The notes: a model not told the origin generated them from the letters alone. Shown: positions 52,159-60,850, counted from the stretch's first letter. The stretch: DNA of 64,000 bases from DATKLX01 sp035542155 (GCA_035542155.1 DATKLX010000230.1:25607-89606), one strand, 5' to 3'. Program-made: numbers and translations.

Positions 52159-52680
52159 TTACCTCGCCTGGTGGGAATTTTGTTCCATCATTTTCAGGAT
52201 CTCGCGCCGGTCCAGGCGTTCCAGGGTCAGGATCAGCGCGTCCTCTCCGTTATCCCGGTAATAACGCGGGCGCATCCCCGCCGTGGTAAAGCCGAACTGG
52301 CGGTACAGCGCCTGGGCGTTGAGATTGCTCCGCCGCACCTCCAGCGTCGCCTGCGCGGCTCCCCGCTCGCTCCCCGCCAGCAGCGCCTCCGCCAGCAGCC
52401 TGCGCCCGATCCCCTGGTGGCGGTAATCCGGGTGCACCGCGATCGTCCCGATGTGGATCTCGTCCACGATCAGCCAGATCACCACCATCCCCACCACCCG
52501 GTAGGCCCCATCTGCCCCGAGCGCGTCCGCCACCCACAGCATCGAGTTCGGGTTCTGCGTAAGCTCGAACCGGTACGACCGCTCCGTCCACGGCAGGCTG
52601 AAGGAGAGTTGGTCCACCCGGAACACCTCCTCCACGTCCTCCATCCTCATCGGCCGTACGCGTACTCCTTGCTCCTCCAT
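52159..52680 (-). CDS. rimI: RimI-type N-acetyltransferase
   Basis: 173 residues, GNAT fold. VRPMRMEDVEEVFRVDQLSF, IAVHPDYRHQGIGRRLLAEA (acetyl-CoA binding), LEVRRSNLNAQALYRQFGF and RPRYYRDNGEDALILTL are the RimI landmarks. Acetylates the N-terminus of ribosomal protein S18 or other proteins. In many bacteria rimI is beside tsaB and tsaE, as here. Confidence 0.9.
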   Translation of the reverse strand: MEEQGVRVRPMRMEDVEEVFRVDQLSFSLPWTERSYRFELTQNPNSMLWVADALGADGAYRVVGMVVIWLIVDEIHIGTIAVHPDYRHQGIGRRLLAEALLAGSERGAAQATLEVRRSNLNAQALYRQFGFTTAGMRPRYYRDNGEDALILTLERLDRREILKMMEQNSHQAR

Positions 52681-52743
52681 CTCTTATCCTGATTCCACCA
52701 CGCAATCTCTTTCATCTTGCAGGGGCTTCATCTCCCGTAGCCA

Positions 52744-52794
52744 GGGCGAAGCAGTGAATTTCCAGGCCTTAATCTTCAACGGCCAGCTTCGCCC
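52744..52794. repeat. Dispersed 51-bp palindromic repeat, copy D
   Basis: CCAGGGCGAAGC ... GCTTCGCCCTGG; arms GGGCGAAGC 52744-52752 and GCTTCGCCC 52786-52794, interior AGTGAATTTCCAGGCC. The outer bases extend the palindrome by 3 bp, making this the best-paired copy. Confidence 0.85.
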
Positions 52795-52864
52795 TGGCGC
52801 CCCTCCACCCGCCCTACGGCAACCGTTCTTCTGTTCTCCGTTCTCTTCTTTCGGTTCTCGCCTC

Positions 52865-53548
52865 TTACCCTGGTATCGCCTCTCCATAATGCAGGTAGTA
52901 AGGCGCCAGGCTGATCGGATCGTCCATTTTTCCCGCCTGCCAGCGCGCCCAGGCCAGCTCAGCCAGGTACGCCGGCCGGCGCACGCTGCTCGCCGGCGAA
53001 GCCAGGATCACGTTCTTCCGCTTCCGCGCCAGAAGTTGGCGTTCCTCCGCGCTCAGCTCCCCACACACCAGCGTCGGCCGGTGGATCTGCTGCGCCAGCT
53101 CCTCCGCCCGCATCACCGCCGGCTCGGCATGGCAGCGCCAGGCCGCGTGCCCGCGCGGCAGCATTTCCATCTTGTACCACGCCACCGCCAGCCGGCCTCG
53201 CCCCGCCTGCAGCACCGCCGCCAGCGGCAGGTCTCGCACCGGCTGCGCTGCAACCAGAATATCCAGCGTCGGGATTCCGATCACCGGGATGTTCAGCGCC
53301 AGGGCCAATCCCTTTGCCAGCCCCAGCCCGATCCGCAGGCTGGTAAACGACCCCGGCCCCAGGGCCACCCCAATCGCGCGCAGATCGTCCTGCGCTACCC
53401 CGTTCCGCTTCAACATCGTCTGCAGCGCCGGCGCGACCTCGACTGTGTGGTGGTTCTGGCTTTCCCAGACCATCTCCCCCGTCACCGCCGCTCCGCTGTA
53501 CAGCGCCAGGCCTACCCAGCGCGTGGAGGTATCGATCGCCAGCAGCAT
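52865..53548 (-). CDS. tsaB: tRNA threonylcarbamoyladenosine biosynthesis protein TsaB
   Basis: 227 residues from the ATG at 53548, whose A is shared with the tsaE stop (TGATG). MLLAIDTSTRWVGLALYSG and AIGVALGPGSFTSLRIGLGL are the TsaB signature. TsaB partners TsaD and TsaE in the t6A modification of ANN-decoding tRNAs. Normal length. An open frame upstream of the ATG is antisense to tsaE reading and is not used. Confidence 0.93.
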   Translation of the reverse strand: MLLAIDTSTRWVGLALYSGAAVTGEMVWESQNHHTVEVAPALQTMLKRNGVAQDDLRAIGVALGPGSFTSLRIGLGLAKGLALALNIPVIGIPTLDILVAAQPVRDLPLAAVLQAGRGRLAVAWYKMEMLPRGHAAWRCHAEPAVMRAEELAQQIHRPTLVCGELSAEERQLLARKRKNVILASPASSVRRPAYLAELAWARWQAGKMDDPISLAPYYLHYGEAIPG

Positions 53549-54045
53549 CAGTCGCCTCCGTACGCGCGCTTGCGCAGCAGGTCTACCAGCCCCTGGTAGC
53601 GCTCGCCTCGCGCCGAAAAGATCATCCCGCGGTGCTCGTCGCCCATCCAGCGCAGGTCCACCCACATCCGGTCCACCGGCAGCGCCGCCCGAATCCGCTC
53701 CGGCCACTCCACGACCATCGGCCCCTTTCCCAGCATTAGCTCCAGGTCCAGGTCCTCCGCTTCCGCCGCCGACTCCATCCGGTAAGCGTCCACGTGGTTC
53801 AGCAAATGCCCGTCCGGCCGGCGGTAGGAGTTGACCAGGATAAATGTCGGGCTGGTCACACTGTCCAGCGAGCCCCACCCCCGCGCGATCCCCTGGACCA
53901 GGGTCGTTTTACCCGCTCCCAGGTCTCCCGCCAGACACACCAGGTCCCCCGGCTCCAGGAGCGCCCCCAGGCGCATTCCGATCCGCCGCGTCTGGTCCGG
54001 GCTGCGACTGAAAAACTCTAAAGCGTGAACATCCAGTATCGGCAT
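53548..54045 (-). CDS. tsaE: tRNA threonylcarbamoyladenosine biosynthesis ATPase TsaE
   Basis: 165 residues. LAGDLGAGKTTLVQGIARGW (Walker A), SPTFILVNSY (switch), HVDAYRM (Walker B-like DxYR) and VVEWPERI are the TsaE motifs. ATPase that drives the TsaB-TsaD complex. Translationally coupled to tsaB. Confidence 0.93.
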   Translation of the reverse strand: MPILDVHALEFFSRSPDQTRRIGMRLGALLEPGDLVCLAGDLGAGKTTLVQGIARGWGSLDSVTSPTFILVNSYRRPDGHLLNHVDAYRMESAAEAEDLDLELMLGKGPMVVEWPERIRAALPVDRMWVDLRWMGDEHRGMIFSARGERYQGLVDLLRKRAYGGD

Positions 54046-54075
54046 AGGCGTGCCATCCGTGCAGTGGATTACCGG

Positions 54076-55233
54076 TCAGGCTTCAGATCGGGTTGGGGTA
54101 GAGATCCCCAGGGTCTCGGCGATGATTCGCGCGATCTGGCGGGAAGAATCCGGCCGGGCCAGCCGCTTGCAGGCCGTCGCGGTCCGCTCCATTCGTTCCG
54201 GGTGTTCCAGCCAGTTGCGCAGGGTCGCCACCACCTGCTCCGCATGCGGAGCCCACACCCCCGCGCCTTCATTCACCACATAAGCGACGTTGCCGTCTTC
54301 TTGCCCCGGCATCCGGCTGAAGAGGATCATCGGCAGCCCCGCGATGAACGACTCGCTGATCGTCCCCGGGCCCGCCTTCGTCACCAGCACGTCCGCGGCG
54401 CGCATAAAATCGGGCATCTCGTGTACAAACCCATAGACTTTGGCCGGCCCCCTCCAGGCATACCCCTCGAGGCGGTCCTGCAGGCCCCGGTTGCGCCCGG
54501 CGATCATCATCAGCGCCAGCTTCAACCCACTGGCGTCGATCGCGTGCGCCGTCCGCTCCACCGGGCCCATCCCTTCCCCGCCTCCCACCAGCAGCACCAC
54601 CGGGCAGCCTTGCGGCCAGCCCAGCTTCTCGCGCAGCTCGGCCTTGTTCCCCGGCGGCTGCGTAAAGCGCTGCGCCACCGGCAGGCCCACCACTTCGAGC
54701 TGCTGCATCGAAAGGCCGTACGTCAGCCCGCGCTCGAGCGCCACCGGCGTCGGCACCAGCACCTTATCCGCCTTATAGTGGTACCATAGCGCGTGCGTGG
54801 TGACCATATCCGTCACCACCGTGATAAATGGAGTGTGCCGCTCTCCCAGCACGCGCAGGAACGTCCCATTCGCCAGCGGGTGGACCGACACGATTAGTTC
54901 CGCCGGGTGTTCCCGGATTAACCGCCGTGCCGAGCGGCGGAGATACGGCAGCAGCAGCGCTGTCACAGCTCGAGCCTGCCGGTTTCCGTTGCTCAGGTTA
55001 TATCCAAACCGCCATACCTCAGGGAAGTATGCCATCCGCGGATAGATCTCCGGCGAATACGAGAACGGCGGCGGCGCATAATCCTTGAAAATATCCACCA
55101 TCTCCATCTCGATCCGCCCCCCGTACTCCAGCTTCAGCGACTCGATGATCGCCTCCGACGCGCTGCGGTGCCCGCCCCCCGTATCGGAGAACAGAAACAG
55201 CACGCGCGCCGGCTTATGGATTGGCTGGCTCAT
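54076..55233 (-). CDS. MGDG-synthase-like GT28 glycosyltransferase
   Basis: 385 residues. FLFSDTGGGHRSASEAIIES is the N-terminal MGDG_synth motif; VDIFKDYAPPPF, VVTDMVTTHALWYH and LLVGGGEGMGPVE (donor domain start), then VLVTKAGPGTISE and GLPMILFSRMPGQEDGN, the GT28 UDP-sugar binding region. Probably glycosylates diacylglycerol or another membrane lipid. Overlaps the DUF951 gene by 20 bases. Confidence 0.85.
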   Translation of the reverse strand: MSQPIHKPARVLFLFSDTGGGHRSASEAIIESLKLEYGGRIEMEMVDIFKDYAPPPFSYSPEIYPRMAYFPEVWRFGYNLSNGNRQARAVTALLLPYLRRSARRLIREHPAELIVSVHPLANGTFLRVLGERHTPFITVVTDMVTTHALWYHYKADKVLVPTPVALERGLTYGLSMQQLEVVGLPVAQRFTQPPGNKAELREKLGWPQGCPVVLLVGGGEGMGPVERTAHAIDASGLKLALMMIAGRNRGLQDRLEGYAWRGPAKVYGFVHEMPDFMRAADVLVTKAGPGTISESFIAGLPMILFSRMPGQEDGNVAYVVNEGAGVWAPHAEQVVATLRNWLEHPERMERTATACKRLARPDSSRQIARIIAETLGISTPTRSEA

Positions 55234-55423
55234 TGGAACCTCTGGAAACGACCGTCTTCAGGCGACGGGCCAGATCGCGCCTCGCCAGGATCACCCGCCG
55301 CTTGCAGGTCAGGCATTCCAGGCCGATATCCGCGCCCATCCTCACCACCTTCCACTCGTACCCGCCGCACGGGTGCGGCTTGCGCAAGCGGACCACATCA
55401 TCCAGCTTCAGCTCGGGCAACAC
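55214..55423 (-). CDS. DUF951 small protein, probably leaderless
   Basis: 69 residues. KLDDVVRLRKPHPCGGYEWK and ADIGLECLTCKRRVILARRD match DUF951 (conserved KKPHPCG...KC..C...V...R). Two CxxC-like cysteines may bind metal. The start is a GTG at 55423 only six bases after a perfect TATAAT, so transcription should begin at or next to the start codon. Confidence 0.85.
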   Translation of the reverse strand: MLPELKLDDVVRLRKPHPCGGYEWKVVRMGADIGLECLTCKRRVILARRDLARRLKTVVSRGSNEPANP

Positions 55424-55429
55424 CCTGAA

Positions 55430-55435
55430 ATTATA
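55430..55435 (-). promoter_or_regulatory. -10 box immediately before the DUF951 start
   Basis: Perfect TATAAT on the minus strand with 6 bases to the GTG at 55423; no RBS fits between. No good -35 at 16-18 bases. The rest of the 227-bp gap to 55650 is pyrimidine-rich with no gene. Confidence 0.5.
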
Positions 55436-55650
55436 CCACCCCCTGAGTTTTGCCCCTTACAACCGCGTGTCTTCCCTCCCCCATCTCCAATCCCCGCCAT
55501 CCAAGAACGAACTCTGCCCTCCCTCTTTCGGTACTCGAATCTCGATGTTCTTCCAATCGAAATTCGACTGTCCCGGTGTCCTCTTCAGGGAAAATCAAAA
55601 ATTCTCTTCCCAGGCCGGCCCGGCGAAGAGTTCGGTAACTTAAGAAAGCG

Positions 55651-56676
55651 CTAACCTGCCCAGCGGTGATAAAAGGCGTTCAACAGAGGAAGGTATTCGC
55701 CGGTTGCTTTGAGGTTGCCCGGCTGCGCCGGATGAGAATCACCTGTAGGATAAGCCAGGGTATTGGTTCCCTGGTCGGTGATGTGTTCAATCACGCCGCC
55801 GTTCACGCGATGGTGATTGCCGGTGGCCAGGCCCAGATCGTTGTCGCCGCTGCCGGTATTGGAAGTCAGCACGTTATAAAAGTCGAACGCCGCCACGTTC
55901 TGATACGGATAGTTGCTCAACCAGCTATCGATCACCCAATTGGCTACCGTGCGGGCATTGGCCGCCTGCTCAGGGGTGGTATCTCCACTGGACAGCGGCG
56001 GCGTGACGATCAAAATGAACAATTTGTCCAGGTGGCTGCCGAAATAGCCCAACAGGTCGTTATACAGTCGTTTGATGTTTCCAACCGTATATGTGTCATC
56101 GACACTGTGACCCTCCATCGGGTTCGGACCGCTGGTCGGTGGATCGTTCGGGTTGCCATTGATATTGGAATTGGGAAAACAGGATTTGAACATGATGACC
56201 GTATTCGGACCACCCGGGTTATTCGCCAGGCGTGAGTATGGAAAGGTCTGGTCGGTTTCATTGTACAAAGCGGAACAATACGTGTCCCGGTCCGGTCCTA
56301 AAAACCAATCGTACCAGTAGCCGGTATCCGTCTTATCGCCGATAGGCGTTTCGTCAATATCTTTCGGTCCCCAGCCGTAATTGGTATCGCTCACGTAATA
56401 GTTGTTATCGCGCAAGGCCTTGGCCAGCCCGCCGTTGTCATCGTCCATCCAGTTCTGTCCGGTCGAATGGTGGATGAAAATAAGCCGCGTCGTTTGAGCC
56501 GGCGGGTTTGTGTTCACCGAAGCGCCAGTCCTGTTTGACACGAACGGCAGAAAGACTTTCTTCTCTTGCGTTCCACCGGGCTCCGCGAACGCGTACATCG
56601 CCTTTCCAGAAATTGCCAGTAAAGAAGCGGTTCCAGTTGCGAGTGCAGTTTTTAAAAATTCACGCCTGTTCATCAT
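55651..56676 (-). CDS. Exported SGNH-hydrolase-like protein with twin-arginine-type signal
   Basis: 341 residues from the ATG at 56676, which has AGGAGG 8 bases upstream. MMNRREFLKTALATGTASLL is a Tat-like signal (RREFLK). The mature part has IFIHHSTGQNWMDDDN near residue 65 (HHSTG, SGNH-type nucleophile block) and DSHPAQPGNLKATGEY near the C-terminus (D-x-H). An esterase or carbohydrate hydrolase outside the cell is likely. Less GC-rich than neighbours, and monocistronic. Confidence 0.65.
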   Translation of the reverse strand: MMNRREFLKTALATGTASLLAISGKAMYAFAEPGGTQEKKVFLPFVSNRTGASVNTNPPAQTTRLIFIHHSTGQNWMDDDNGGLAKALRDNNYYVSDTNYGWGPKDIDETPIGDKTDTGYWYDWFLGPDRDTYCSALYNETDQTFPYSRLANNPGGPNTVIMFKSCFPNSNINGNPNDPPTSGPNPMEGHSVDDTYTVGNIKRLYNDLLGYFGSHLDKLFILIVTPPLSSGDTTPEQAANARTVANWVIDSWLSNYPYQNVAAFDFYNVLTSNTGSGDNDLGLATGNHHRVNGGVIEHITDQGTNTLAYPTGDSHPAQPGNLKATGEYLPLLNAFYHRWAG

Positions 56677-56831
56677 TCGTGAGATCCTCCTATGAAAAAA
56701 TGATGGGAATGCCATAACTTTAGCATGGTTTTTGTCATATCCGTCTTAATTCTTTCGTTAGGTTTCAGAAACCAGATAAAAGAAAGGTCCTCTTTTATGG
56801 TTTTCGCCCCTCGGTTCTCGTTTATCTCGTT

Positions 56832-56837
56832 TATAAT
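56832..56837 (+). promoter_or_regulatory. Candidate -10 box of the metalloprotease gene
   Basis: TATAAT 49 bases before the ATG at 56886; no convincing -35. The 209-bp gap between the divergent genes contains nothing else I can name. Confidence 0.4.
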
Positions 56838-56885
56838 GAAGGCAAAGGTAACTCTTTTCTCATACCATCTTAACGGATATACACC

Positions 56886-57542
56886 ATGGATTTCGGATCC
56901 CTGTTTTCAATACCTGTCCTCATTTCCAAACTGCTCATTCTGCTCGTTGCTCTCCCCATCCACGAGTTCGCCCACGCCTGGACCGCCGACCGCTTCGGCG
57001 ACGACACCCCGCGCCTCAACGGCCGCCTCACCCTCAACCCCCTCGTCCACCTGGACCCGATCGGCTCCCTGCTCATCCTCGTCTCTGGCTTTGGCTGGGC
57101 CAGGCCCGTGCCCATCAACCCCTACCAGCTCGGCCGGCGCAGCCCCTCCGCCGTGATGTGGGTCTCTCTCGCCGGTCCCCTTTCCAACCTGCTCCTCGCC
57201 ATCCTTGCCGCCCTCCCCATCCGTCTGGGCCTGATGAGCTCCCTCTACCTGAGCGGATCGCCCGTCCTCGCTGCCGTGCCACAGATTCTCGAGACGTTCA
57301 TGTTCATCAACCTGATCTTGTTCCTCTTCAACCTCATCCCCCTCGCCCCCCTCGACGGCGAAAAGATCTTCAGCTACTTTTTCCCCGCCTCCTGGTCCAA
57401 TGCCCTCGACCGCATCCGCCCCTACAGCCCGCTGATCCTCCTCCTCATCGTCTTCGTCCTCCCTCAGCTCGGTTTACCCGTCCTCAACTGGATCATCGGC
57501 CCGCCGCTCAACGCCATCTCTCGCCTGCTTCTGGGGGGATAA
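56886..57542 (+). CDS. Site-2 protease family (M50) membrane metalloprotease
   Basis: 218 residues with 5-6 hydrophobic segments. HEFAHAWTADRFGDDTPRLN holds the HExxH zinc site in TM1, followed by GRLTLNPLVHLDPIGSLLIL, and NLIPLAPLDGEKIF is the second NxxPxPxLDG motif. This is the YwhC/SpoIVFB-like branch, without a PDZ domain. Cleaves membrane-spanning substrates; target unknown. Followed after 4 bases by the prephenate dehydrogenase start. Confidence 0.88.
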   Translation: MDFGSLFSIPVLISKLLILLVALPIHEFAHAWTADRFGDDTPRLNGRLTLNPLVHLDPIGSLLILVSGFGWARPVPINPYQLGRRSPSAVMWVSLAGPLSNLLLAILAALPIRLGLMSSLYLSGSPVLAAVPQILETFMFINLILFLFNLIPLAPLDGEKIFSYFFPASWSNALDRIRPYSPLILLLIVFVLPQLGLPVLNWIIGPPLNAISRLLLGG

Positions 57543-57546
57543 GCCC

Positions 57547-58533
57547 TTGGCCAGCCAGATCACTCTCGTTGGTCTCGGCCAGATCGGCGCCTCGGTCGGC
57601 CTCGCGCTCCACGCGCAGGCCGGCAAGTACCGCCGTGTCGGCCACGATCGCAGCCCCATCATCGCCCGGCAGGCCGAAAAGCTCGGCGCCGTCGACCAGA
57701 TCTCCTACAACCTCCCCGCCGCCGTTCGCCAGGCCGACCTGGTCTTCCTCTCCGAGCCGCTCCCCCAGTCCCGCGAGACTCTCGAGCTGATCGCCTCCGA
57801 TCTCAAGCATGGCGCGCTCGTCCTCGACACCGCCCCCGCCAGGGTCAGCGGCGTCTCCTTCGCCGCCAGGGTCCTTCCGACCGGCCGCCATTACGTCGCC
57901 CTCGCTCCCGCCCTCAACCCGGCCTATCTCGAAGAGACCGCCTCCGGGCTGGATGCTGCTCGCGCCGACCTCTTCAAGAACTCGGTCGTGGCCATCACCG
58001 CCCCTCCCGGCACCGCCCTCGAAGCATTCGACCTCGCCTCCAACCTCGTCGACCTTCTCGGCGCCAGCCCCCTCTTCGTCGATGCCGCTGAGCTGGATGG
58101 GCTCCTCGCCGCCAGCGATCTGCTCCCCCGGCTCTCCGCGGCTGCCCTGCTCAACGCCACCCTTCTCGCGCCCGGCTGGCGCGAAAACCGCAAGTTCGCC
58201 GGCCGCGCCTACGCCCAGGCAACCCTGCCCCTTGCGGAAGCCGGCTCGCCCCAGTCCCTCACCCAGGCCTCCCTCCTCGACTCGGCCAATGCCGTCCGCG
58301 TGATCGATGACCTGATGAACGAGCTCTACGCCCTGCGCACCGCCCTGGAGGAGCAGAACGAATCCCGCCTGCTCGAGCTCCTCGACCAGGCCTCCAAGGG
58401 CCGCGCCGCCTGGCTCGAGCAGCGCCGCGGGGGAGATCCGGAGCGCCTCGAGGGTTCTCCTCCCATCGAGTCGGCGCTCCCGAGGAACATCTTCGGCCTC
58501 CCGCCGCGAAAACCCGGCCCCGGCTCGAAATAA
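57547..58533 (+). CDS. Prephenate dehydrogenase
   Basis: 328 residues with a TTG start preceded by GGGGGGAT. ITLVGLGQIGASVGLALHAQ is the NAD motif, HDRSPIIARQAEKLGAV the acceptor end, and LAPALNPAYLEE, with GAALLNATLL-like helices after, fits the TyrA dimerisation domain. It oxidises prephenate to 4-hydroxyphenylpyruvate for tyrosine synthesis; no ACT domain. The AHPMAG signature of TyrA is not intact (VALAPALNP instead), so a related 3-hydroxyacid-type dehydrogenase is possible. Confidence 0.7.
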   Translation: MASQITLVGLGQIGASVGLALHAQAGKYRRVGHDRSPIIARQAEKLGAVDQISYNLPAAVRQADLVFLSEPLPQSRETLELIASDLKHGALVLDTAPARVSGVSFAARVLPTGRHYVALAPALNPAYLEETASGLDAARADLFKNSVVAITAPPGTALEAFDLASNLVDLLGASPLFVDAAELDGLLAASDLLPRLSAAALLNATLLAPGWRENRKFAGRAYAQATLPLAEAGSPQSLTQASLLDSANAVRVIDDLMNELYALRTALEEQNESRLLELLDQASKGRAAWLEQRRGGDPERLEGSPPIESALPRNIFGLPPRKPGPGSK

Positions 58534-58545
58534 GCTCTCCCCTGG

Positions 58546-58896
58546 ATGCCGTGTATGCCTTTCTTCTGCTACATCCTCGAATGCGCCGACGGGACCTTTT
58601 ATACCGGCTGGAGCACCGACCCCGAGCGGCGCGCCCGCGTGCACAACCTCGGCCACGGTGCGCGCTACACCCGCACCCGCCGCCCTGTCCGCCTCGTCTA
58701 CGTCGAGCAGCTCCCCGACCACCTCACCGCCCTCCGCCGCGAGAAGGCCATCAAAGCCCTCTCCCGCCTCCGCAAGGAAAAGCTGATCAATGAATGCGCA
58801 GCGCAGGATAAGGCAGCCAAAGACAGTGAAAGACTGTATAACGCAGGAAAGGGTAGCTCAAACCCTGAGCAACCAGGCGACTCAGCAACCAATTGA
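58546..58896 (+). CDS. GIY-YIG nuclease domain protein (UPF0213-like)
   Basis: 116 residues. FCYILECADGTFYTGWSTDP carries the GIY-YIG equivalents (CYIL and FYTGW), then RRARVHNLGHGARYTRTRRP and LREKAIKALSRLRKEKLI-like helix; this is the short YhbQ/UPF0213 type. The C-terminal ~28 residues (KAAKDSERLYNAGK) are beyond the domain and polar. An ATG at 58555 is an alternative start. Confidence 0.85.
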   Translation: MPCMPFFCYILECADGTFYTGWSTDPERRARVHNLGHGARYTRTRRPVRLVYVEQLPDHLTALRREKAIKALSRLRKEKLINECAAQDKAAKDSERLYNAGKGSSNPEQPGDSATN

Positions 58897-59008
58897 CCAA
58901 TTACGGTTCTCCCTGTGCCTGTCTGGCACAAGATAGGCCATTCTCCGCTCTCTGTTCTCTCTTTTTCCTTCTCCGCGCTCTCTGGGTGCTCTGTGGCAAA
59001 AATCACTG

Positions 59009-60148
59009 ATGACTGACTCCTCCCCCTCCCTCCCCACTGCCATCGCTCCCGGGCGAGTCAACCTCCTCGGCGAGCACGTCGACTATAATGGCGGCCCCGT
59101 CCTCCCCGCCGCCATCGACCGCGCCGTCCGCCTCGCCTATCTCCCCCGCTCCGACCGCCAGGTCTACCTTCGCGCTCGCGACCTGAATACCGGCGTCGTC
59201 TTCGATCTGGACCATCTCGTGGACAGGCAGGATATCGCCGGCCAGCCCCTGCCCACATGGGCCCTTTACCCCGCCGGGGTAGCCTGGGCGCTCAGCCGGA
59301 AAGGGCTGGAGGTCCGCGGCCTCGAAGGCGAGTTCACCTCCACCGTGCCCATCGGCGCCGGGCTCAGCTCCTCGGCCGCTGTTGAGCTCGCTTTCTCGGT
59401 CGCCTGGCGCACCCTCGGCGGCTGGGAGGCCGATCCCCTCGAGCTGGCCCGCCTCTGCCAGCGGGCGGAAAACCAGTACGTCGGGGTCAACTGCGGCCTG
59501 ATGGACCAGTTCGCCAGCGCCTGCGGCGTCGAGGATCATGCCCTCTACTTCGATACGCGCAGCCTCGTCTGGCGCCCCGTCCCCCTCCCCCCCAGCGTCG
59601 TCATCGTCATCGCCGATTCCGGGGTGCGCCGCAGCCTGGCCAATTCCGCCTACAATGAGCGCCGCGCTGCCTGTGAGCAGGCCGTCGCCCTCCTCCAGCC
59701 CTATCTCCCCGGCGTCACCACCCTCCGCGACGTGACCCCCGAAGAGTTTAACCGCCTGGCCGATCACCTCCCCGAGCTGGTCCGCAAGCGCGCCCGCCAC
59801 GTCGTCGAGGAGTGCGCCCGCGTCGACGAGGCCATCCAATGCCTCGACCGCGGCGACGGCGCGGCCTTTGGCCGCCTCATGTTCGCCGGGCATGCCAGCC
59901 TGCGCGATCTCTATGAGGTCAGCATCCCTGAGCTGGACCTGCTCGTCGAGCTGGCCGGATCGCTCCCCGGTTGCCTGGGCGCCCGCCTCACCGGGGCCGG
60001 GTTTGGCGGCTGCACGGTCAACCTGGTCGAAGAGCAGCACGCCGAAGAGTTCATCCAGCGCCTCGCCGCCGGCTACCGCGCCCCCGGCCGCGAAGCCCAG
60101 GTCTACCTCTGCCGCGCCAGCCGCGGCGCCCACATCAGAGGTGAATAG
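59009..60148 (+). CDS. galK: Galactokinase
   Basis: 379 residues. GRVNLLGEHVDYNGGPVLPA is the galactokinase signature, VPIGAGLSSSAAVELAFSV the ATP-binding motif 2 of GHMP kinases, and LTGAGFGGCTVNLVEEQHAE motif 3. Phosphorylates galactose at C1 (Leloir pathway). No galT or galE next to it, although an epimerase lies at 49170. The short gap before it is low-complexity (CTCCGCGCTCTCTGGGTGCTC type). Confidence 0.92.
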   Translation: MTDSSPSLPTAIAPGRVNLLGEHVDYNGGPVLPAAIDRAVRLAYLPRSDRQVYLRARDLNTGVVFDLDHLVDRQDIAGQPLPTWALYPAGVAWALSRKGLEVRGLEGEFTSTVPIGAGLSSSAAVELAFSVAWRTLGGWEADPLELARLCQRAENQYVGVNCGLMDQFASACGVEDHALYFDTRSLVWRPVPLPPSVVIVIADSGVRRSLANSAYNERRAACEQAVALLQPYLPGVTTLRDVTPEEFNRLADHLPELVRKRARHVVEECARVDEAIQCLDRGDGAAFGRLMFAGHASLRDLYEVSIPELDLLVELAGSLPGCLGARLTGAGFGGCTVNLVEEQHAEEFIQRLAAGYRAPGREAQVYLCRASRGAHIRGE

Positions 60149-60177
60149 GTCCTAAGTGACCTGGTTTCCTAAAACAA

Positions 60178-60207
60178 AAAATCCCGAAAGTAAACCTTCG
60201 GGATTTT
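60178..60207. terminator. Bidirectional terminator between galK and hsp20
   Basis: AAAATCCCGAA (60178-60188) pairs with TTCGGGATTTT (60197-60207); A-run on one side and T-run on the other serve both convergent genes. Confidence 0.85.
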
Positions 60208-60228
60208 CACACTACTTTCGAGGATCGA

Positions 60229-60690
60229 TCACTTCCCCGGGCCTGTCAGGACCTTGATCTTCCGCGACTTCTCCGTTTCAGTCTTGGGCAGCTTCAGCGT
60301 CAGAACGCCATTATCGTAGCTCGCCTCGATCGCATCCGCCTTGATTGTGTAAGGCAGGGTAAACGAGCGGCTGAATACCCCGTAGCGGCGCTCGCGCAGA
60401 TGAAAGTTCCCGCCCTTTTCTTCCTCGGGCTTCACTTCCCCGCGGATGGTCAGGGTGTTTCCGTTGACGGAAATATCCAGGTCATCCGGGTTGACGCCGG
60501 GCAGAGACGCCTTGACGATATATTCATTTTCATTCTCCGAGATGTCCAGGGGCAGATTCCAGCTCGCTGGGCGGTTGGTCTCCCCGCTGGATGGTTCAAT
60601 CCCAAACATCCGCTCCAGGGCTCGGCGGAAATAATACAGATCCTGGTAATACAAATCCCGGATTGGATCACCGCTAGAAAGGTTGGACAT
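60229..60690 (-). CDS. Hsp20/alpha-crystallin small heat shock protein, copy 1
   Basis: 153 residues from the ATG at 60690 (AGGAGG, 8-base spacing). The alpha-crystallin domain spans ~45-140: LPLDISENENEYIVKASLPG, LDISVNGNTLTIRGE, RRYGVFSRSFTLP and DNGVLTLKLPK. ATP-independent holdase chaperone. Tandem duplicate of the gene at 60940, including its 5' and 3' flanks. Confidence 0.92.
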   Translation of the reverse strand: MSNLSSGDPIRDLYYQDLYYFRRALERMFGIEPSSGETNRPASWNLPLDISENENEYIVKASLPGVNPDDLDISVNGNTLTIRGEVKPEEEKGGNFHLRERRYGVFSRSFTLPYTIKADAIEASYDNGVLTLKLPKTETEKSRKIKVLTGPGK

Positions 60691-60802
60691 GTTCAATTCC
60701 TCCTGAAGAAATAACTGGTTATCTAAAAATTTTCGAGTAGCCGTATTTGCGCGTTTCTTCGCTCATACATCCCATAGGATAGTCCGCTCTCGTCTGAGGA
60801 AA

Positions 60803-60821
60803 ATAAGAGCAATGTAAAAAT
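60803..60821 (-). promoter_or_regulatory. Conserved upstream block of hsp20 copy 1
   Basis: A 19-base block (minus strand ATTTTTACATTGCTCTTAT) recurs at 61535-61554 before copy 2, in both cases about 113-116 bases from the ATG. Probably the shared promoter or the start of a conserved leader. Confidence 0.5.
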
Positions 60822-60850
60822 TATGTCTGAATCGGTTAAATCCGATCGAA

